A DNA stretch of 64,000 nt from Acephala macrosclerotiorum (taxonomy: Eukaryota > Ascomycota > Leotiomycetes > Helotiales > Mollisiaceae). The position numbers and the translations under genes are program-made. The DNA is taken from NCBI GenBank assembly GCA_014904845.1, contig MU119212.1, forward strand, positions 310,001 to 374,000. The letters run 5' to 3'. The notes below the pieces were generated by a model. That model saw only the letters and a list, made by a program, of their open reading frames with translations, searched no databases and was not told where the DNA came from. This document shows, one piece after another, positions 21,180 through 32,663 of the stretch. The first letter of the stretch is position 1, and each line of letters starts with the position of its first letter.

Positions 21180-23713
21180 ATGGGACTCGTATCTATCTTC
21201 GCTTTGTCTTCTATTATAGCATATGACATAGCCCGCTCCAAGGAAAGGTCTGCTCGTCCATTCTACAGAAACAGTGATACATCTTCACAAAGTTCTCTCC
21301 CCCCCCCCTCCTCCTCCCAGCCCAAAGCAAAACCCGTACTAACACCTCTAGACACCACCACCACACGTTCGCAATGGCAATCCGCAACAATCAAATTAAA
21401 CACATTCGTATCTCAACTAAACCTCACCGAAAAAGCCAGCATGGTAACGGGCTCACTTGGTTCCGGAACATGCTTCGGCAACATCCCTCCCATCCCTCGC
21501 GTCAACTTCCCCGGACTCCGCATCTCGGATGGTCTAACAGCCGTAAATCGCATGGACTTAGTCTCTATCTTTCCAGCGGGAATAACTGTAGCTGCTAGTT
21601 GAGATAAGGAACTTATGTATCAGCGTGGTTTGACTCTTGGGGCTGAGTTTAAGGGGAAGGGTGTTCATGTTGGCCTTGGGCGAGTTTTCTCTAATCTTGA
21701 CTTTATTGATTTTATGCTGACGAACACTCAGACCTGTAGCAGGACCACTAGATCGCCATCCCCTCGGAGGTAGAAACTGGGAAGGATTTTCTCCCGATCC
21801 GTATCTCACCGGTCACGCCATGATCCAAACAATAACTGGTATGCAAGCAGCAGGCACCCATCCAATCCTGCTCAAAACACTTTATCGGCAACGAACAAGA
21901 AACTCAGCGAACCCACACCATCCTTCTAGACGGAACAAACATCGAAGCCATCTCTTCCAACATCGATGATAGAACTCTCTACGAGTTGTATTTGTGGCCG
22001 TTCGCAGACGTTGTCAAAGCTGGGACGACGAGTGTTATGTGCTCGTATAACAGATTTAATGGGACGTATGCTTGTGAGAACGATGAGCTTTTGAATGGGA
22101 TTTTGAAGGATGAGCTTGGGTTTGAGGGGTATGTGATGAGTGATTCCTTTGCTGTGCAATCCGGGGCTAAATCGGCGAATGCGGGGTTAGATATGAATAT
22201 GCCTGGTCCTCTGACGGAGGTGGATATCACAATTGGGAGAAGCTATTTTGGATCGAGCATCGCTGAGGCTGTTAATAATGGGAGTGTATCTGTTGAGAGT
22301 AAGTGAGATTCCCGAAAGGCATAGAAATGAGTAAGTGGCTGATTGAATATAGGGTTGGATGACATGGTCAGGAGAATTATGACTCCATACTATCTCCTTG
22401 ACCGAGACAAAAACTATCCAACAACAGACCTATCCGCGGTGTTCGTTCTCATGGCACAGCACGGCTACACTCTAGACTACAGCATCCCAGCTCGAGACGT
22501 CCAAGCCAATCACGCTTCTATCATCCGAGAATTAGAAGCAGCAGGAACCGTCCTCCTCAAAAACGCTAACTCCACACTCCTACTCAAATACCCCATAGTG
22601 ATAGGAGTCTTCGGCAACGACGCAGCAGACCTTACAGACGGACTCACCTATCTAGCTTCGACCAATTTCGACATCGAAACTATAGACATCGGTGGCAGGT
22701 CTGGCTCAGGCCGCCATACTTCAATCGTCTCACCCTTGGAAGCTATAAAAGCAAAAGCCTAAACGATAGGAGCAAGGGTGCAATGCATCGCATCAAACGT
22801 CCAAGTCGCTGCTGGGAATTTCATCAGCATCTACCCTATTCCTGACGTCTGTCTCATCTTCTTGAAAACATATGCTTCAGAAGGGTCTGATAGGACATCT
22901 TGGGAAGCAGACTGGAACTCCACACGTCGTCGAAAATGTAGCGAAACACTGCCCCAATACAGTCGTGGTCGCACACTCAGGAGGCACCACCACTCTTCCT
23001 TTCGCCGATAACCCGAATGTCACTGCTATCCTAGCAACTCATTATCCTGGTGAAGAGTCTGGAAATTCGATTGTGGATGTGCTTTGGGAAGATGTGAATC
23101 CTTCCGGACGCCTACGTACGCGATTCCTAAGAATGAGGCGGATTATGATATACCAATCGTGAATCTGACGAATATTACGGATGCGAATAAGTGGCAGTCA
23201 AACTTCACAGAAGGACTGCTGATTAATTATCGGCACTTCGATGCGTTTAATATCACGCCGTTGTATGAGTTCGGTTATGGGCTCAGCTACTCGACTTTCG
23301 ATACTGAGTCTGAGCTCAAGGTGGAGAACCTTGTGAAGACACCGTCTGAGTACCCTGATGCATCATTGAAGGCCGCACCAGGTGGGAGTCCGGATTTGTG
23401 GACTTCGCTTCTAAGTCTTTCGACGACGGTAAGCGACACTGGAGGTGTTGATGGAGCGACAGTTGTTCAGCTGTATGTGTCGTTGCCGCAAGACTCGGTA
23501 CCTTCTGGTACGCCGATCAAAGTGCTTCGTGAGTTTGAGAAGGTTGCTCTGCATGCTGGAGAGACGAAAGTTGTCAGCTTTGAGATCATGAGGGATGTCA
23601 GTTACTGGGATGTGGTTGCTCAGCAGTGGAGGCTACTGAAAGGCGAGATCACGTTCTCGGTAGGATTCAGCTCGAGCGATCTGAGGAGGGTGGCTGCTGT
23701 AAGGTTGTTGTGA
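21180..23713 (+). pseudogene. GH3 beta-glucosidase pseudogene
   Basis: Remains of a secreted family GH3 beta-glucosidase. Family blocks follow in order but in changing frames: EKASMVTGSLGS, FPAGITVAAS, a GGRNWEGFSPDPYLTG block, KHFIGNEQETQRTH, the nucleophile block GYVMSDSF (Asp present, the following aromatic replaced by Ser), LEAAGTVLLKN, a WEADWNS block, DVNPSGRL and a C-terminal fibronectin-III-like part. Lesions: TGA at 21600-21602 where the family has Trp; a frameshift near 21867; TAA at 22760-22762 probably from CAA; frameshifts near 22925 and 23112. Intron 21680-21731 needs a GC donor; intron 22299-22352 is canonical. With at least two stops and three frameshifts it cannot make an active enzyme. 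Sequence similarity outside the lesions is high, so inactivation seems fairly recent. Confidence 0.88.
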
Positions 23714-25079
23714 GTGACTGATCACTGGTATCTGAGGTTCTCCTGAGTACTCGAGGAAAGAAGGCATCTGAATCAACACTTACTTACACCACCACCACCA
23801 CCCAACCCCAGCAAAACATCAACACAAGCGCAACAACACTAAAACTTCACGATAAATTTTAATAAAATCCTATGGATGCATACGAATAACATTCAGAGCG
23901 CTTGCTACCATTTTTGTTCATTTTTTGACGCGTTTTGATGTCGCGGCTCGAGATGGGACAAAACCACTGAGTTTTAGTCTCTTCCAAAACATTAACACAA
24001 GTCGCTGCGGACCAAGATCACACAATAGGAATGCTCCTTGAGCTCCAGAGATGATCCGGCATCAGTTTGATATTCTCCACCACCTTTTCGTTGAGTATTG
24101 ACGCGTTTTGTTTTTATCGCGATAGAGGAAACGAGACCACTGAGTTGCAGTCTCCCGGAAAACACCAACATATTGTGGTGCCAACCAAGGTTACACACGA
24201 TAGGAAGGTTCTTTGAGCTGGAAAGATTCTCGTCTATCAGTTTAATGCCAGTCACCTCCTGTTTCGTCGAGTTTTGACGCGTCGTGTTCTCACAGGCTGC
24301 TCGCCACCATCGCTGGAGACGACAGACCAAGATGGCCACTTCTTGTCGACACAAGATGATTCCCCACAGGATGCCCAGGTCTGGCTGCTTCACATCAAAT
24401 TTCCTGCTTCTATACAACTGGAGATATATTTGTCCTGTGTTTCGATGACCCACGATGTGGTGACCTCTTTGAGGAACTCTGGTTGACTCAGGGGCTTCGC
24501 TCTAGACTCTTGGCAGATGCGGGGAAATTGCAACCTCATTTCAATATTTTCTGCATCCTCCATGCAGGTTGACGTGCTTCCAAGCCTTTTTAGCCCTGAA
24601 CTTCATCCGCTTGTATGATTCCGGCTTCTGTTCCTTGCCTTGAAGGCGCATTTAAGCTCCGAAGAACGCTATTTTCTGACTTGAACGCTTATTCCGGTGG
24701 AGTTTTACTCCGAACCCAAAAGACACAGGATTTTCACGTACAAGAAGTTCTTGTTCAATAAAAAATGCTGAGAATGGCGTCTTGTCATGCTAAGTAGCTA
24801 TGGCACTGCAGGCAGGGACAGGTAGAATTCCCTTGGCTTCCCCACTACTCCGCATTTCACTTGCCTTCCCAGGCCTGCTATCTCTTCACGTTGTGCGATC
24901 TACAGAGGCTCTTGGAGTATGTTCCTGGGCTAGGTAGCCGCAGATGACATCCGATGCATACATAAGTAAGAACGATACCCCGCGCGAGGAGATCTCTTTT
25001 CCTTGTTCTTATCTCATACTCTTCCAAGTAGAAAGTCAGTCAATTCATCTATTTTTTGCTTGTTGTTATTGCCGAAAAT
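23714..25079. other. 1.4 kb spacer with tandem repeats between GH3 and GH2 genes
   Basis: Contains a short CAC-rich tract at about 23785-23805, the roughly 174-bp tandem repeat listed separately, then about 600 bp with no recognisable feature leading to the GH2 start. No coding sequence supported. Confidence 0.6.
23905..24300. repeat. Diverged tandem repeat, about 174-bp period
   Basis: The motif TTGACGCG recurs at 23925, 24098 and 24274 (spacings 173 and 176). Between the first two anchors and between the second and third, the same order of blocks recurs: GA(G)ACCACTGAGTT, AGTCTC, AAAACA(C/T)(T/C)AACA, CACACGATAGGAA-like, TTGAGCT(C/G), and ATCAGTTT(G/A)AT. Two complete units and the start of a third are visible; a weak echo of the third may run to about 24440. 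No protein motif is maintained. Confidence 0.7.
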
Positions 25080-27253
25080 ATGCGTATTACAACTAGAACT
25101 CTTCTGTCACAGCTAGTGGCACTTGCTGTAGCTCAAGGAAATAGATCATATTCCGTGAAGACACCTCCACTGGCGACGAATTGGACTTATGAGGTTGGGA
25201 CGAATCCTTGGCCTGAGTATCCTAGACCTCAGTTGCAACGATCACAATGTAAGCCCCCTTCACTCAAAACTACCCTCGAACTCTTCCAACGAACTTGGAG
25301 CAACGCCTCCTCCGAATCCATGATTTTCAATTGCTGGGAATAGAATTCTGACTGCTCAACTCTTCAGGGCAAAACCTCAACGGCATCTGGCGATATGAGA
25401 ATGCCTCAAGCTTAAATGCGACTTCAGATCCACCATTTGGCCAAATGCTTGGGAATGAGGTCCTAGTGCCTTCGTGCCTAGAAAGTGGCCTTTCAGGTAA
25501 GTGGTCAACTCAAATGAGATCCGTTTTTCTTACAAATTCCTAGGTATTATGGGAAGCTATGCTCTTTACTCTTGGTTCTCAACATCCTTCACTGTGCCCT
25601 CATCCTGGTCCGGAAATCAAGTTCTCCTTAACTTTGGAGCAGTCGATTACGAAGCTACAGTCTACGTGAATGGTCAACAAGCTGGCTTCAATCGCGGAGG
25701 ATATTGCCAATTTACGGTTGATGTAACTAATGCCACGAAATTTGGCGAGGCAAATGAGCTGTATGGTGGCCTTGATCAAGCTCCAAATTAGAAAAGAGAC
25801 TGACGATTTCTCAGGCTGGTGTTTGTCCACGATCCTACTGATTCTGGTGATTATGTGGTTCCAATTGGCAAGCAGACACTACGACCGTCTCACATCTTTT
25901 ACACACCCTGCAGCGGTATCTGGCGAAGCGTTTGGGTTGAGTCTGCTCCCGCTAATTATATTACTGCTCTCGATGTGGACGCGAACATGGGTGGTCAAGG
26001 CCGGTATCACCTCCCAACTCTCAGAATGAGCACTGACACTACTTGAAAAAGTCAACATGACAGTCCACAGCTCCTCCGGAACCTCCGTCCCAGTCACGGT
26101 GACAATCTACGAATCCGGTGCCGAGAAAGCTATCGCAACAGGCAACGAGACCTCCAATTCCCCTTTTCAATTCACCGTCCCCTCACCATCTCTCTGGTCC
26201 CCGGACTCCCCAACTCTCTACAACATGAGTATCCAATTTGGCTCCGATATCGTCAGAAGCTACACCGGCTTCCGCACAATCTCAAAAGGAGAAGTAAATG
26301 GTGTTGTTCGACCTCTTCTGAACGGAGAACCACTCTTCATGTTTGGAACTCTGGATCAGGGATTCTGGCCTGATGGGATTTATACCCCACCAAATGGGGA
26401 GGCTATGGTTTATGATCTGGAGGTATTGAAGAGTTTGGGATTTAATATGTTGAAACACGTAAGAACAAATTCTTCTGGGAAAACTTTGATGTGGATGCTA
26501 ATCTGGAAGGAACAGATCAAAGTAGAAAATGACCTTTTCTACCAAGCCTGCCACCAAATGGGCGTCCTCCTAATCCAAGACATGCCTGCCCTCCGGCCTC
26601 TGCAAGGAGATCAATACCTCCCCAACGCAGACCAACAAGCAGAATTCACCCGCCAACTCGAAATCCTCGTCAATCAACACAAAAGCTACCCCAGTATCGC
26701 CACCTGGGTGATCTATAACGAAGGCTGGGGCCAATTAATCGACGGCTACCTTGAGTTTGGCCTTACTGATTTAGTCAAGAGTTTGGATCCGACGAGGTTG
26801 GTGGATAGCACGACGGGGTGGTATGATCATGGCGCTGGCGACTTTTCCGTAAGCCCTCATCCTTTTTCCATCGTCTCAACTAACAGAATAAAGGATAATC
26901 GCCACTACGTAAACCCACAGTGCGGTTCCCCCTTCTATTCCATCCAATCTTCTCCCTATGACCTAGCTAGAATTGGCATTCAAGGAGAATTCGGTGGAAT
27001 TGGGAATAATGTCTCGATTGAGCATCTTTGGAACAACCAAGCAGCAATAAACACTATAAACCAAACCCACGAAATCGACGAAACGATCGATGCCTGGAAC
27101 TACCGCGGCCACAAACTTCTGACTGAGCTTAAAGAACAAACCCAGATGTATGCTTGTAGTGGAGGTGTTTGGACTCAAACTACTGACGTTGAAGGAGAAG
27201 TCAATGGGCTGTCGACTTATGATCGGAGAGTTTTGAGGACGAATGTGACGTAG
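25080..27253 (+). CDS. Secreted GH2 family glycoside hydrolase, slightly damaged
   Basis: Seven exons: 25080-25248, 25368-25496, 25544-25760, 25815-25999, 26052-26458, 26516-26848 and 26894-27253. Their lengths sum to 600 codons in one frame (599 residues). It has an N-terminal signal peptide, a sugar-binding jelly-roll domain, an Ig-like domain, and a TIM barrel with the acid/base Glu in VIYNEGWGQ and the nucleophile Glu in IQGEFGGIG. GH2 members are beta-galactosidases, mannosidases or glucuronidases; the exact substrate is not clear. Two oddities: the fourth intron (26000-26051) appears to start with GC (GCCGGT), since only that junction restores GQVN in frame; and a TAG at 27251-27253 cuts about 26 residues that remain readable to a TGA at 27332-27334, with CAG as the likely ancestral codon. 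Catalytic residues are intact, so activity may or may not be retained. Confidence 0.8.
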
Positions 27254-28276
27254 TGGAAGGATGATATTCAGGCTTTGTATGATGCTTTGAAGTCGAGGAG
27301 TTCGAACTCGACGAGTGCGATGAAGATGTTGTGAATGGAGATAGATACATGGAGCGTCGGAGGAAGAGAGGTTTAAAGAGATTTTTAGTCGTAAGAGAGC
27401 TTGTATTTAATTGAAAGTTGTAACCTGGCCTCCATGGTTAGTGGATCTGCTATGATCTTTGCGAGTCGTTCAGGCACGGTTACATTGTTCCATCCATGTC
27501 GTCGCATCCATATTGTCCGACTGCAGACGTATCATTGATAGCAAACATCTATGTAGCAACGAAATATTACAATCTTCTGCACAGCGTTATCCCGCTTTGT
27601 CGCTATTTGCTGCTGGCTAGAAGTTTCTGCCAGAGAACCGCCTGGGTCGCCTTCGCCTTTGTCATCCATGTCATCTTGTTGTATATAGCGAAGAGATTAA
27701 GGATTTCTCGAGGAGGTGGGATGGGCTTTTGTAAGATTACTTGCTAAGCGAGGCTAGACATGACTTGAAGGGTTGTGATTGTAATTTTGATAGGTTATTG
27801 GATGGATGCAATGGTGAATGCACTTTGTGGTTATGATTTGAATGAAAAAATGGACCTAGAGAAAGAAAGAGGGACATTTCGGAAAGAGAATTATCAGGTA
27901 GAGGATTTTCGTAGGGAGAACCGTTCTAAAAAGGAGGTACATTATAACAGGGAGAAAAACTTTGACAGAAGGGGCTTTGGGAAACAAAAGGTAAGAGTAT
28001 ATAGGAATGTTTAAAAGGAAAAGAACATTCAGGAGACGAGGGGCACTCTGAAAAGGATGAACATTTGAATCTTAGAAAGGCGTTGTGTGCTCCTAATTTG
28101 ACTATAGCTATCCACGACCACATTGTTTGTTCAGCATGATGAGACTTCGCCTTGAACGGAATACCTTACATTTTATACATTTCATTTCCATGTGTAACCC
28201 ATGCCCTTATTATGTACAAGAAAGCAACGTACGTTCAAACATGCCAGTCCTTGCCAGCAAAGACCCCATCTCCTTC
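27254..28276. other. 1.0 kb spacer between convergent GH2 and secreted-protein genes
   Basis: Holds the lost 26-codon tail of the GH2 frame (to 27334). Two short plus-strand open frames (27496-27747 and 27775-28014) have no domain; the second is A/G-rich with lysine and glutamate codons typical of random purine-rich DNA. Nothing else recognised. Confidence 0.55.
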
Positions 28277-28963
28277 CTACGACGACGTAATACCCAAAGC
28301 GGTAGTCGCCTTCGTCCAGTACGCCAACCTCGCATTCAGCTCGCTTGCATCCGCAGCTCCAATACAAGTCAGATACGCCACATACCCAGCCTGCCCACCA
28401 GCCTGAAGCTGTGTTCTAACGTTCGGGCATTGTGAAGTCAAGAACCAAGCCCCAGACGCCCAACTATATTCATCCGGCAACACCAACGCTCTGATCTGAT
28501 TCAGTTGATCATCACTCAACCCGCTTGTAGAGCTCGCAGTCGTGATAGCAGCGAGTTGTGTTTTGAGCTCAGGGATAGATTGCGCGTACAGGAGGTTGAA
28601 GTTGGCCATTTGCATGTTGCGTGTTCCTTGTCCTGGGCGACCAGGGGCTGGGTAATGGTTGATGTTGTATTTGAACTCGCCGGACTCGTATGCGATGACA
28701 GACAAGACGGCGGCGATTTCATAAGGGCTGTAAACACCGTATTTCGCCATGGCTGGAATTAGGTATTGAGCGGCTGTGGCGGCGGTCTCGCATTCGTTCG
28801 CGAATGGGGCACCGCTACAGCTTGCAGATGTTGGAGCGATTGCGAGGAGGACATCGGCTGCTTGGGGGGCGTCTCGAGGGGTGATTTGAGAGGAGGGTAT
28901 GGGGGTTGGTGAGGTGAGGGCCATGCTGGCGAACATGGCCATGGCGAAAAGCTTTGCATACAT
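28277..28963 (-). CDS. Small secreted protein, possibly lysozyme-like
   Basis: Single-exon gene, 228 residues, with a clear signal peptide (MYAKLFAMAMFASMALTSPT) and a likely propeptide ending near Arg30. The mature part contains the block VLSVIAYESGEFKYNIN (Glu93 and Glu96), then YPAPGRPGQGTRNMQMANFN, and four scattered cysteines that could form two disulfides. Glu in a helix followed by a conserved GTRNMQ strand recalls lysozyme- or lytic transglycosylase-like folds, where Glu is the catalytic acid; I cannot name the family with certainty. Proteins of this kind are widespread in ascomycetes. The role could be wall remodelling or competition, which is inference. It is the cleanest secreted-protein candidate in the window. 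Confidence 0.85.
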   Translation of the reverse strand: MYAKLFAMAMFASMALTSPTPIPSSQITPRDAPQAADVLLAIAPTSASCSGAPFANECETAATAAQYLIPAMAKYGVYSPYEIAAVLSVIAYESGEFKYNINHYPAPGRPGQGTRNMQMANFNLLYAQSIPELKTQLAAITTASSTSGLSDDQLNQIRALVLPDEYSWASGAWFLTSQCPNVRTQLQAGGQAGYVAYLTCIGAADASELNARLAYWTKATTALGITSS

Positions 28964-30121
28964 TTGATGGTAAATTTGGTGTGATTATTTGTCGATCTAT
29001 GGTTTGGAATATGCAAGGTGCCGGATCGATTTCAATAACACTGTCTTCGAGTTTCTTTGTGAGATCGAGAACCAGCTTCACGCGTGTAGATGTATTTCGA
29101 TATGTGGTACAAAGACTTCGTTCTGGCAGATTCTTTCGAGGAGTTGTAAGGAGTGGAAGATAGACTTTAAACAAAGAACGTGGTGATGCTGACCTGCAGT
29201 TTTGGTAATGAATGTATGGCACTTCAAGTGATTGTTAGCCTGAATCAAAGTTAATGTGCGGTAGCAACAGGTAAAGTAGAATATCAAGGAGGGGAGAACC
29301 CCATATTGTGATTAAATCAGGGGCGGGGCCCCTTCGGTGTCAATTATCATTGTGCGGCTGACGTGAATGGTATCGTGAAGGCGTTTCTATTGTGACCAAT
29401 GCAGGAGGTGGAGTGAGTGGAAGTGAAGGAGCTGTCAAGTTCTGAGAGTGAGGATGCGAAACTGTCACCCAATCGTTCGTCTGAAGAGGCTTGATGCTGT
29501 GGCGATTGAGTTTGCCACGTTTCAAGCCAAGCGCTGGAGGCTGTGGCTAGCTTGTTTGAGCTAGCTTGACCCGTGACGCCCCTGAAAAGCTGAAAGGGGT
29601 CCAGAACCGAGGCAGATTTCTCGATCTCCGTTCATCATCTCTTTTCTGAAAAAGCCATCCTGTCCCCTCTCAGGGTATCATGGAAAGTATCGCAAGTGCA
29701 TACCGCGATGCTTGTTATTCTATTATCTCCAAGCTCGATGAATTATTTCCTAGCAAAAGCCGAAAGAGGAAAGAGAAGGCCGGATGACCCGATTCACTTC
29801 GTTCAAAACGACGTTCTGGGCCCTCCATTCACTTCTCCAACTTGATGAAGACGCGTCTACTACGTCGAAATCTGGCAGGTGGCGTTTAAGAGCTAGTCAT
29901 ATTCATACTGCCTACGGTAGGTATTTGGAACTGCATCTTGACCTGAACTCGGGCGGGCCTGTACAGAACCAGGAATCCTTCCTCTATCTCTATTCTCAGA
30001 TTCTTCTGATGTCCTATCAAGTATTAAATCATCTAGTTTTTCTATTGCGGAACCGCATTACCCGCTATATCGAGAACCACCCTGCCATGCACATGTCAAG
30101 AACGCAGACCATAATTCCGAC
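28964..30121. other. 1.2 kb intergenic spacer
   Basis: Upstream of the secreted-protein gene and downstream of the GNAT gene (both -), so it holds the promoter of the first and the terminator of the second. A plus-strand open frame at 29784-30191 overlaps the GNAT last exon and has no domain. No repeat recognised. Confidence 0.55.
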
Positions 30122-31024
30122 TCATGCGACAGTTTTCTTCATAAATACCCCGTCCAGTGGCCATACTCTACCATCAGGATTTCGGTATTGAATATGGCCT
30201 GGAACGTATCTCCAGACCTTATATCCGCGCCGTTCATACCAATCCTGATTCGACAACTATTTCAAATCAGTTCTTTCCCTCTTTCCATCTCGAAGGATTC
30301 ACACACCGAAGCTGGCTCCACCCCAAGTTCTACCCACATCTCATTCCTATATGCACTCTCATTCGCTAGGGTATCCAGCGACAGCACCTTCGCACACAAT
30401 GGCTCACGGACGGCTTCACTCTCGATAGTATCCATTGCAGCACGGCCAAGTCCACCGCCTTGGATAGCGTGGGATATGTAGAATGAGGTTATACAGTAAA
30501 GGCCTTTTGAAGCGTCTGCTTGGTCTGGATTTGGACTCTCTGCATCTAAGGAGATGTGGCCTGCAGGAATGAATGGTTGCGAAGATTGTTTCCTTGGTTT
30601 GCTACCTAGAGTGGTTGCCGTGTCAAGAATGGGCGATGCTTCTTCGGGATACTTGAGAAGGTGCTGGGCTAATTTAGTCTCCTTTTCTGGATCCTCGTCT
30701 GAAAGGACCTACTTTAGTAGTTAGAGTCAAACCTCATGAATACGCCTATGCTCAACTTCAAAAAGCGTCGAAAGGATTATTTCGATTTCTCTCGACAATA
30801 AAGAGAACCTAACTCACAACCCACTGAAGAGTCATCTTTCCCTCGCTTTGCAAATCCCTCCATTTCTCAACAAGCTCCGAATTCCATCCGCACGCAACAC
30901 GCTGCTGAAACATTCGCTCAACATGCGCCGGAGACTCTGGGTCCCAAGCAATCAAGTTGACCTTGGCTCTCTTCGGCGACTTTGATGGCATAGCTGTCAC
31001 TTTCTCGACGATTAAGGACGGCAT
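30122..31024 (-). CDS. GNAT family N-acetyltransferase
   Basis: Three exons on the minus strand: 30818-31024, 30307-30708 and 30122-30244, with introns 30709-30817 (109 bp) and 30245-30306 (62 bp, GTGTGT...TCAG). All junctions are phase 0 and give 249 residues. The acetyl-CoA-binding motif A is visible in exon 2 as FYISHAIQGGGLGRAAMDTIE (QxxGxG/A-type loop), preceded by the GHISLDAES strand; exon 3 gives DWYERRGYKVWRYVPG, the usual Tyr-bearing motif B end. This matches fungal GNAT proteins of unknown substrate; the reaction is transfer of acetyl from acetyl-CoA to an amine. The third exon was recovered by splicing: without it the frame stops at 30262 and the conserved WYERxGY block would be missing. 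Looks intact. Confidence 0.9.
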
Positions 31025-31619
31025 TTTGTCGATTTCTGGAATTTTACAGAGGAATTGAAAGGAAAGATGAGAAAGATGAGAGGTAAGTTATAACTGGAGA
31101 TTTCAACCTAATTCCCGGCACTGGAAATGCATGAAGCTGACAGGATCACGTGGTAGTACTAGCTTCGAATGGAAGGTGGCTACCTGGCACGTATTTTGCA
31201 CAACCCCACAGCCTTGCAGACTTCATGTCTTCTTCCTATGACAAAAAATAGTCGCGAGTGCGGCCTAGTGATTATTGTTTCCTTATCACGACATTTGAGG
31301 GATCATTTCCCCAGTTCTCGGGAACGGCTTTTCATCTTGATAGCCGTTAAAAAGGGTTCAAGAGCAAGCTACATCATCTCCGCTATTGTGCCCTTGTGCG
31401 TTGATAGTAGGTTGTTGTGAATTGAATTTGTTATTGTTCAAAGGATCAATGAGACATTATTAAGCCAGGACTCATTATATACTTTCTTTGAGATCTTTCT
31501 CAATCCGAACAATACATATTGTGCCTTATCCTGTTTTGAAATATCTACTCAAGAGCGAATGAAGATCAATATTGCACACTTCAAGAACCACGAAGAACGC
31601 TCATCACGTCACAGCAATC
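31025..31619. other. 0.6 kb intergenic spacer
   Basis: Between the start of the GNAT gene (-) and a doubtful small plus-strand ORF; presumably the GNAT promoter. No identifiable feature. Confidence 0.5.
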
Positions 31620-31904
31620 ATGCCATGCTACACGGAATTCGAGCCCAGTTTGTCACCAATAGACGGGGTCCACGAGATCCGAGAAGAAAACCACTTCGGC
31701 TTCTACACTTACGACGATGAAGAACCAGAAACAATACCTATTGTTCCAGCAGCATGGAATAACTACTCCGTAGACATAACCAGCTCCGACCTGATCGCTT
31801 TCTTCGTCAGCAAAGAAGTACCTCAAGAAGCCGCAGAGGCAGAAGTAGGTAAGGAATTCGCCCCTACGAAAGCAACGCTCCGGACTTTCACTCCGGACTC
31901 TTGA
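31620..31904 (+). CDS. Doubtful small acidic protein, 94 aa
   Basis: Open frame from an ATG at 31620, encoding an acidic, Cys-poor protein (begins MPCYTEFEPSLSPIDGVHE) with no signal peptide, membrane segment or domain I recognise. Its codon composition is more protein-like than neighbouring spacer frames. It ends just before the tandem repeats. An upstream in-frame ATG at 31572 would add 16 residues. No homologue can be named; it may be a lineage-specific gene or chance. Confidence 0.3.
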   Translation: MPCYTEFEPSLSPIDGVHEIREENHFGFYTYDDEEPETIPIVPAAWNNYSVDITSSDLIAFFVSKEVPQEAAEAEVGKEFAPTKATLRTFTPDS

Positions 31905-31939
31905 AAGGGCCAACCACAGAGCTTGAAAATATCCACTTT

Positions 31940-32215
31940 AAGCTTTTACAAGGGTTTTGTGATATTTACAAGGCTTTGAGACTACGTAAAGGGGGGTGAA
32001 TAAGCTTCCGTATGCTTTGTAGGGGTTAAAATCAAGGATTAAAGCCACCCGAAAAGATTCCGAAACACTTGTAAAAGTTGAAATCAAGGGTTGAGGCTAC
32101 CCGAGGAGATTCCGAGCACTTGTAAGGGCCCTTGTCTTTTGGGATTCAAAGGTTGAGACTACCCGAGGAGACTCCGAGCACTTGTAGGGGCCTTTGTTTT
32201 TCGGAATGCTTCGGG
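31940..32215. repeat. Tandem repeat of 52-62 bp, three clear copies
   Basis: The block TCAAGGxTTGAGxCTACCCGAGGAGATTCCGAGCACTTGTA recurs with anchors (CCCGA) at 32048, 32100 and 32162; the last two copies are nearly identical. An earlier partial copy ending in TTGAGACTAC lies at about 31974-31985. Each full copy is followed by a G/T-rich tail of variable length (GGGCCCTTGTCTTTT or GGGGCCTTTGTTTTT), which explains the unequal periods. No coding potential seen. Confidence 0.8.
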
Positions 32216-32663
32216 CGTTCAAAAAAAAAAGTTGCCAGACGTGCTTTGGACGTGCTTTCAATTCTATTTTCTGAAATATCAACGTTAAAAAGACGAGAAT
32301 AAAGGGAATCGTTCTAAAATCAAAAGTTTGGTTAAAGCAGATCCTTAAATGCAGGCACAATGGGCGCAGGCAGGCGAGTAGGCAAGTGCAAGCATGAAGG
32401 GCAGCTCGAAAAGAAGGGCCTTTGTGGAAATGAAAGTGGACTCATTGCGGCTCACTGCGGCTCACTCGAGCTTTATTTCGTACCTTGCGCTCATTCCTTG
32501 GCAGACCCAGTCGCAAAACGGACAGTCCAATAAGAAGAGGTTATTGGAAGTCTGTGCTCTCCCTGTTTTTTTGCATAAAAGTCCGGAGCATGCTTTTGTA
32601 GGGCGCGGCGCATGCTCCGCAACATTCGGCTCGTATTCAATGCCCAGGTCCTAGCAGAGCGAC

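Noticed and set aside
19060..25079. A terpene or glycoside biosynthetic gene cluster
   Set aside because: Apart from the synthase there is no tailoring enzyme, transporter or regulator; neighbours are a protease-like gene and a broken glycosidase.
29784..30191. 135-codon open frame on the plus strand
   Set aside because: Runs into the last GNAT exon on the other strand and shows no domain.
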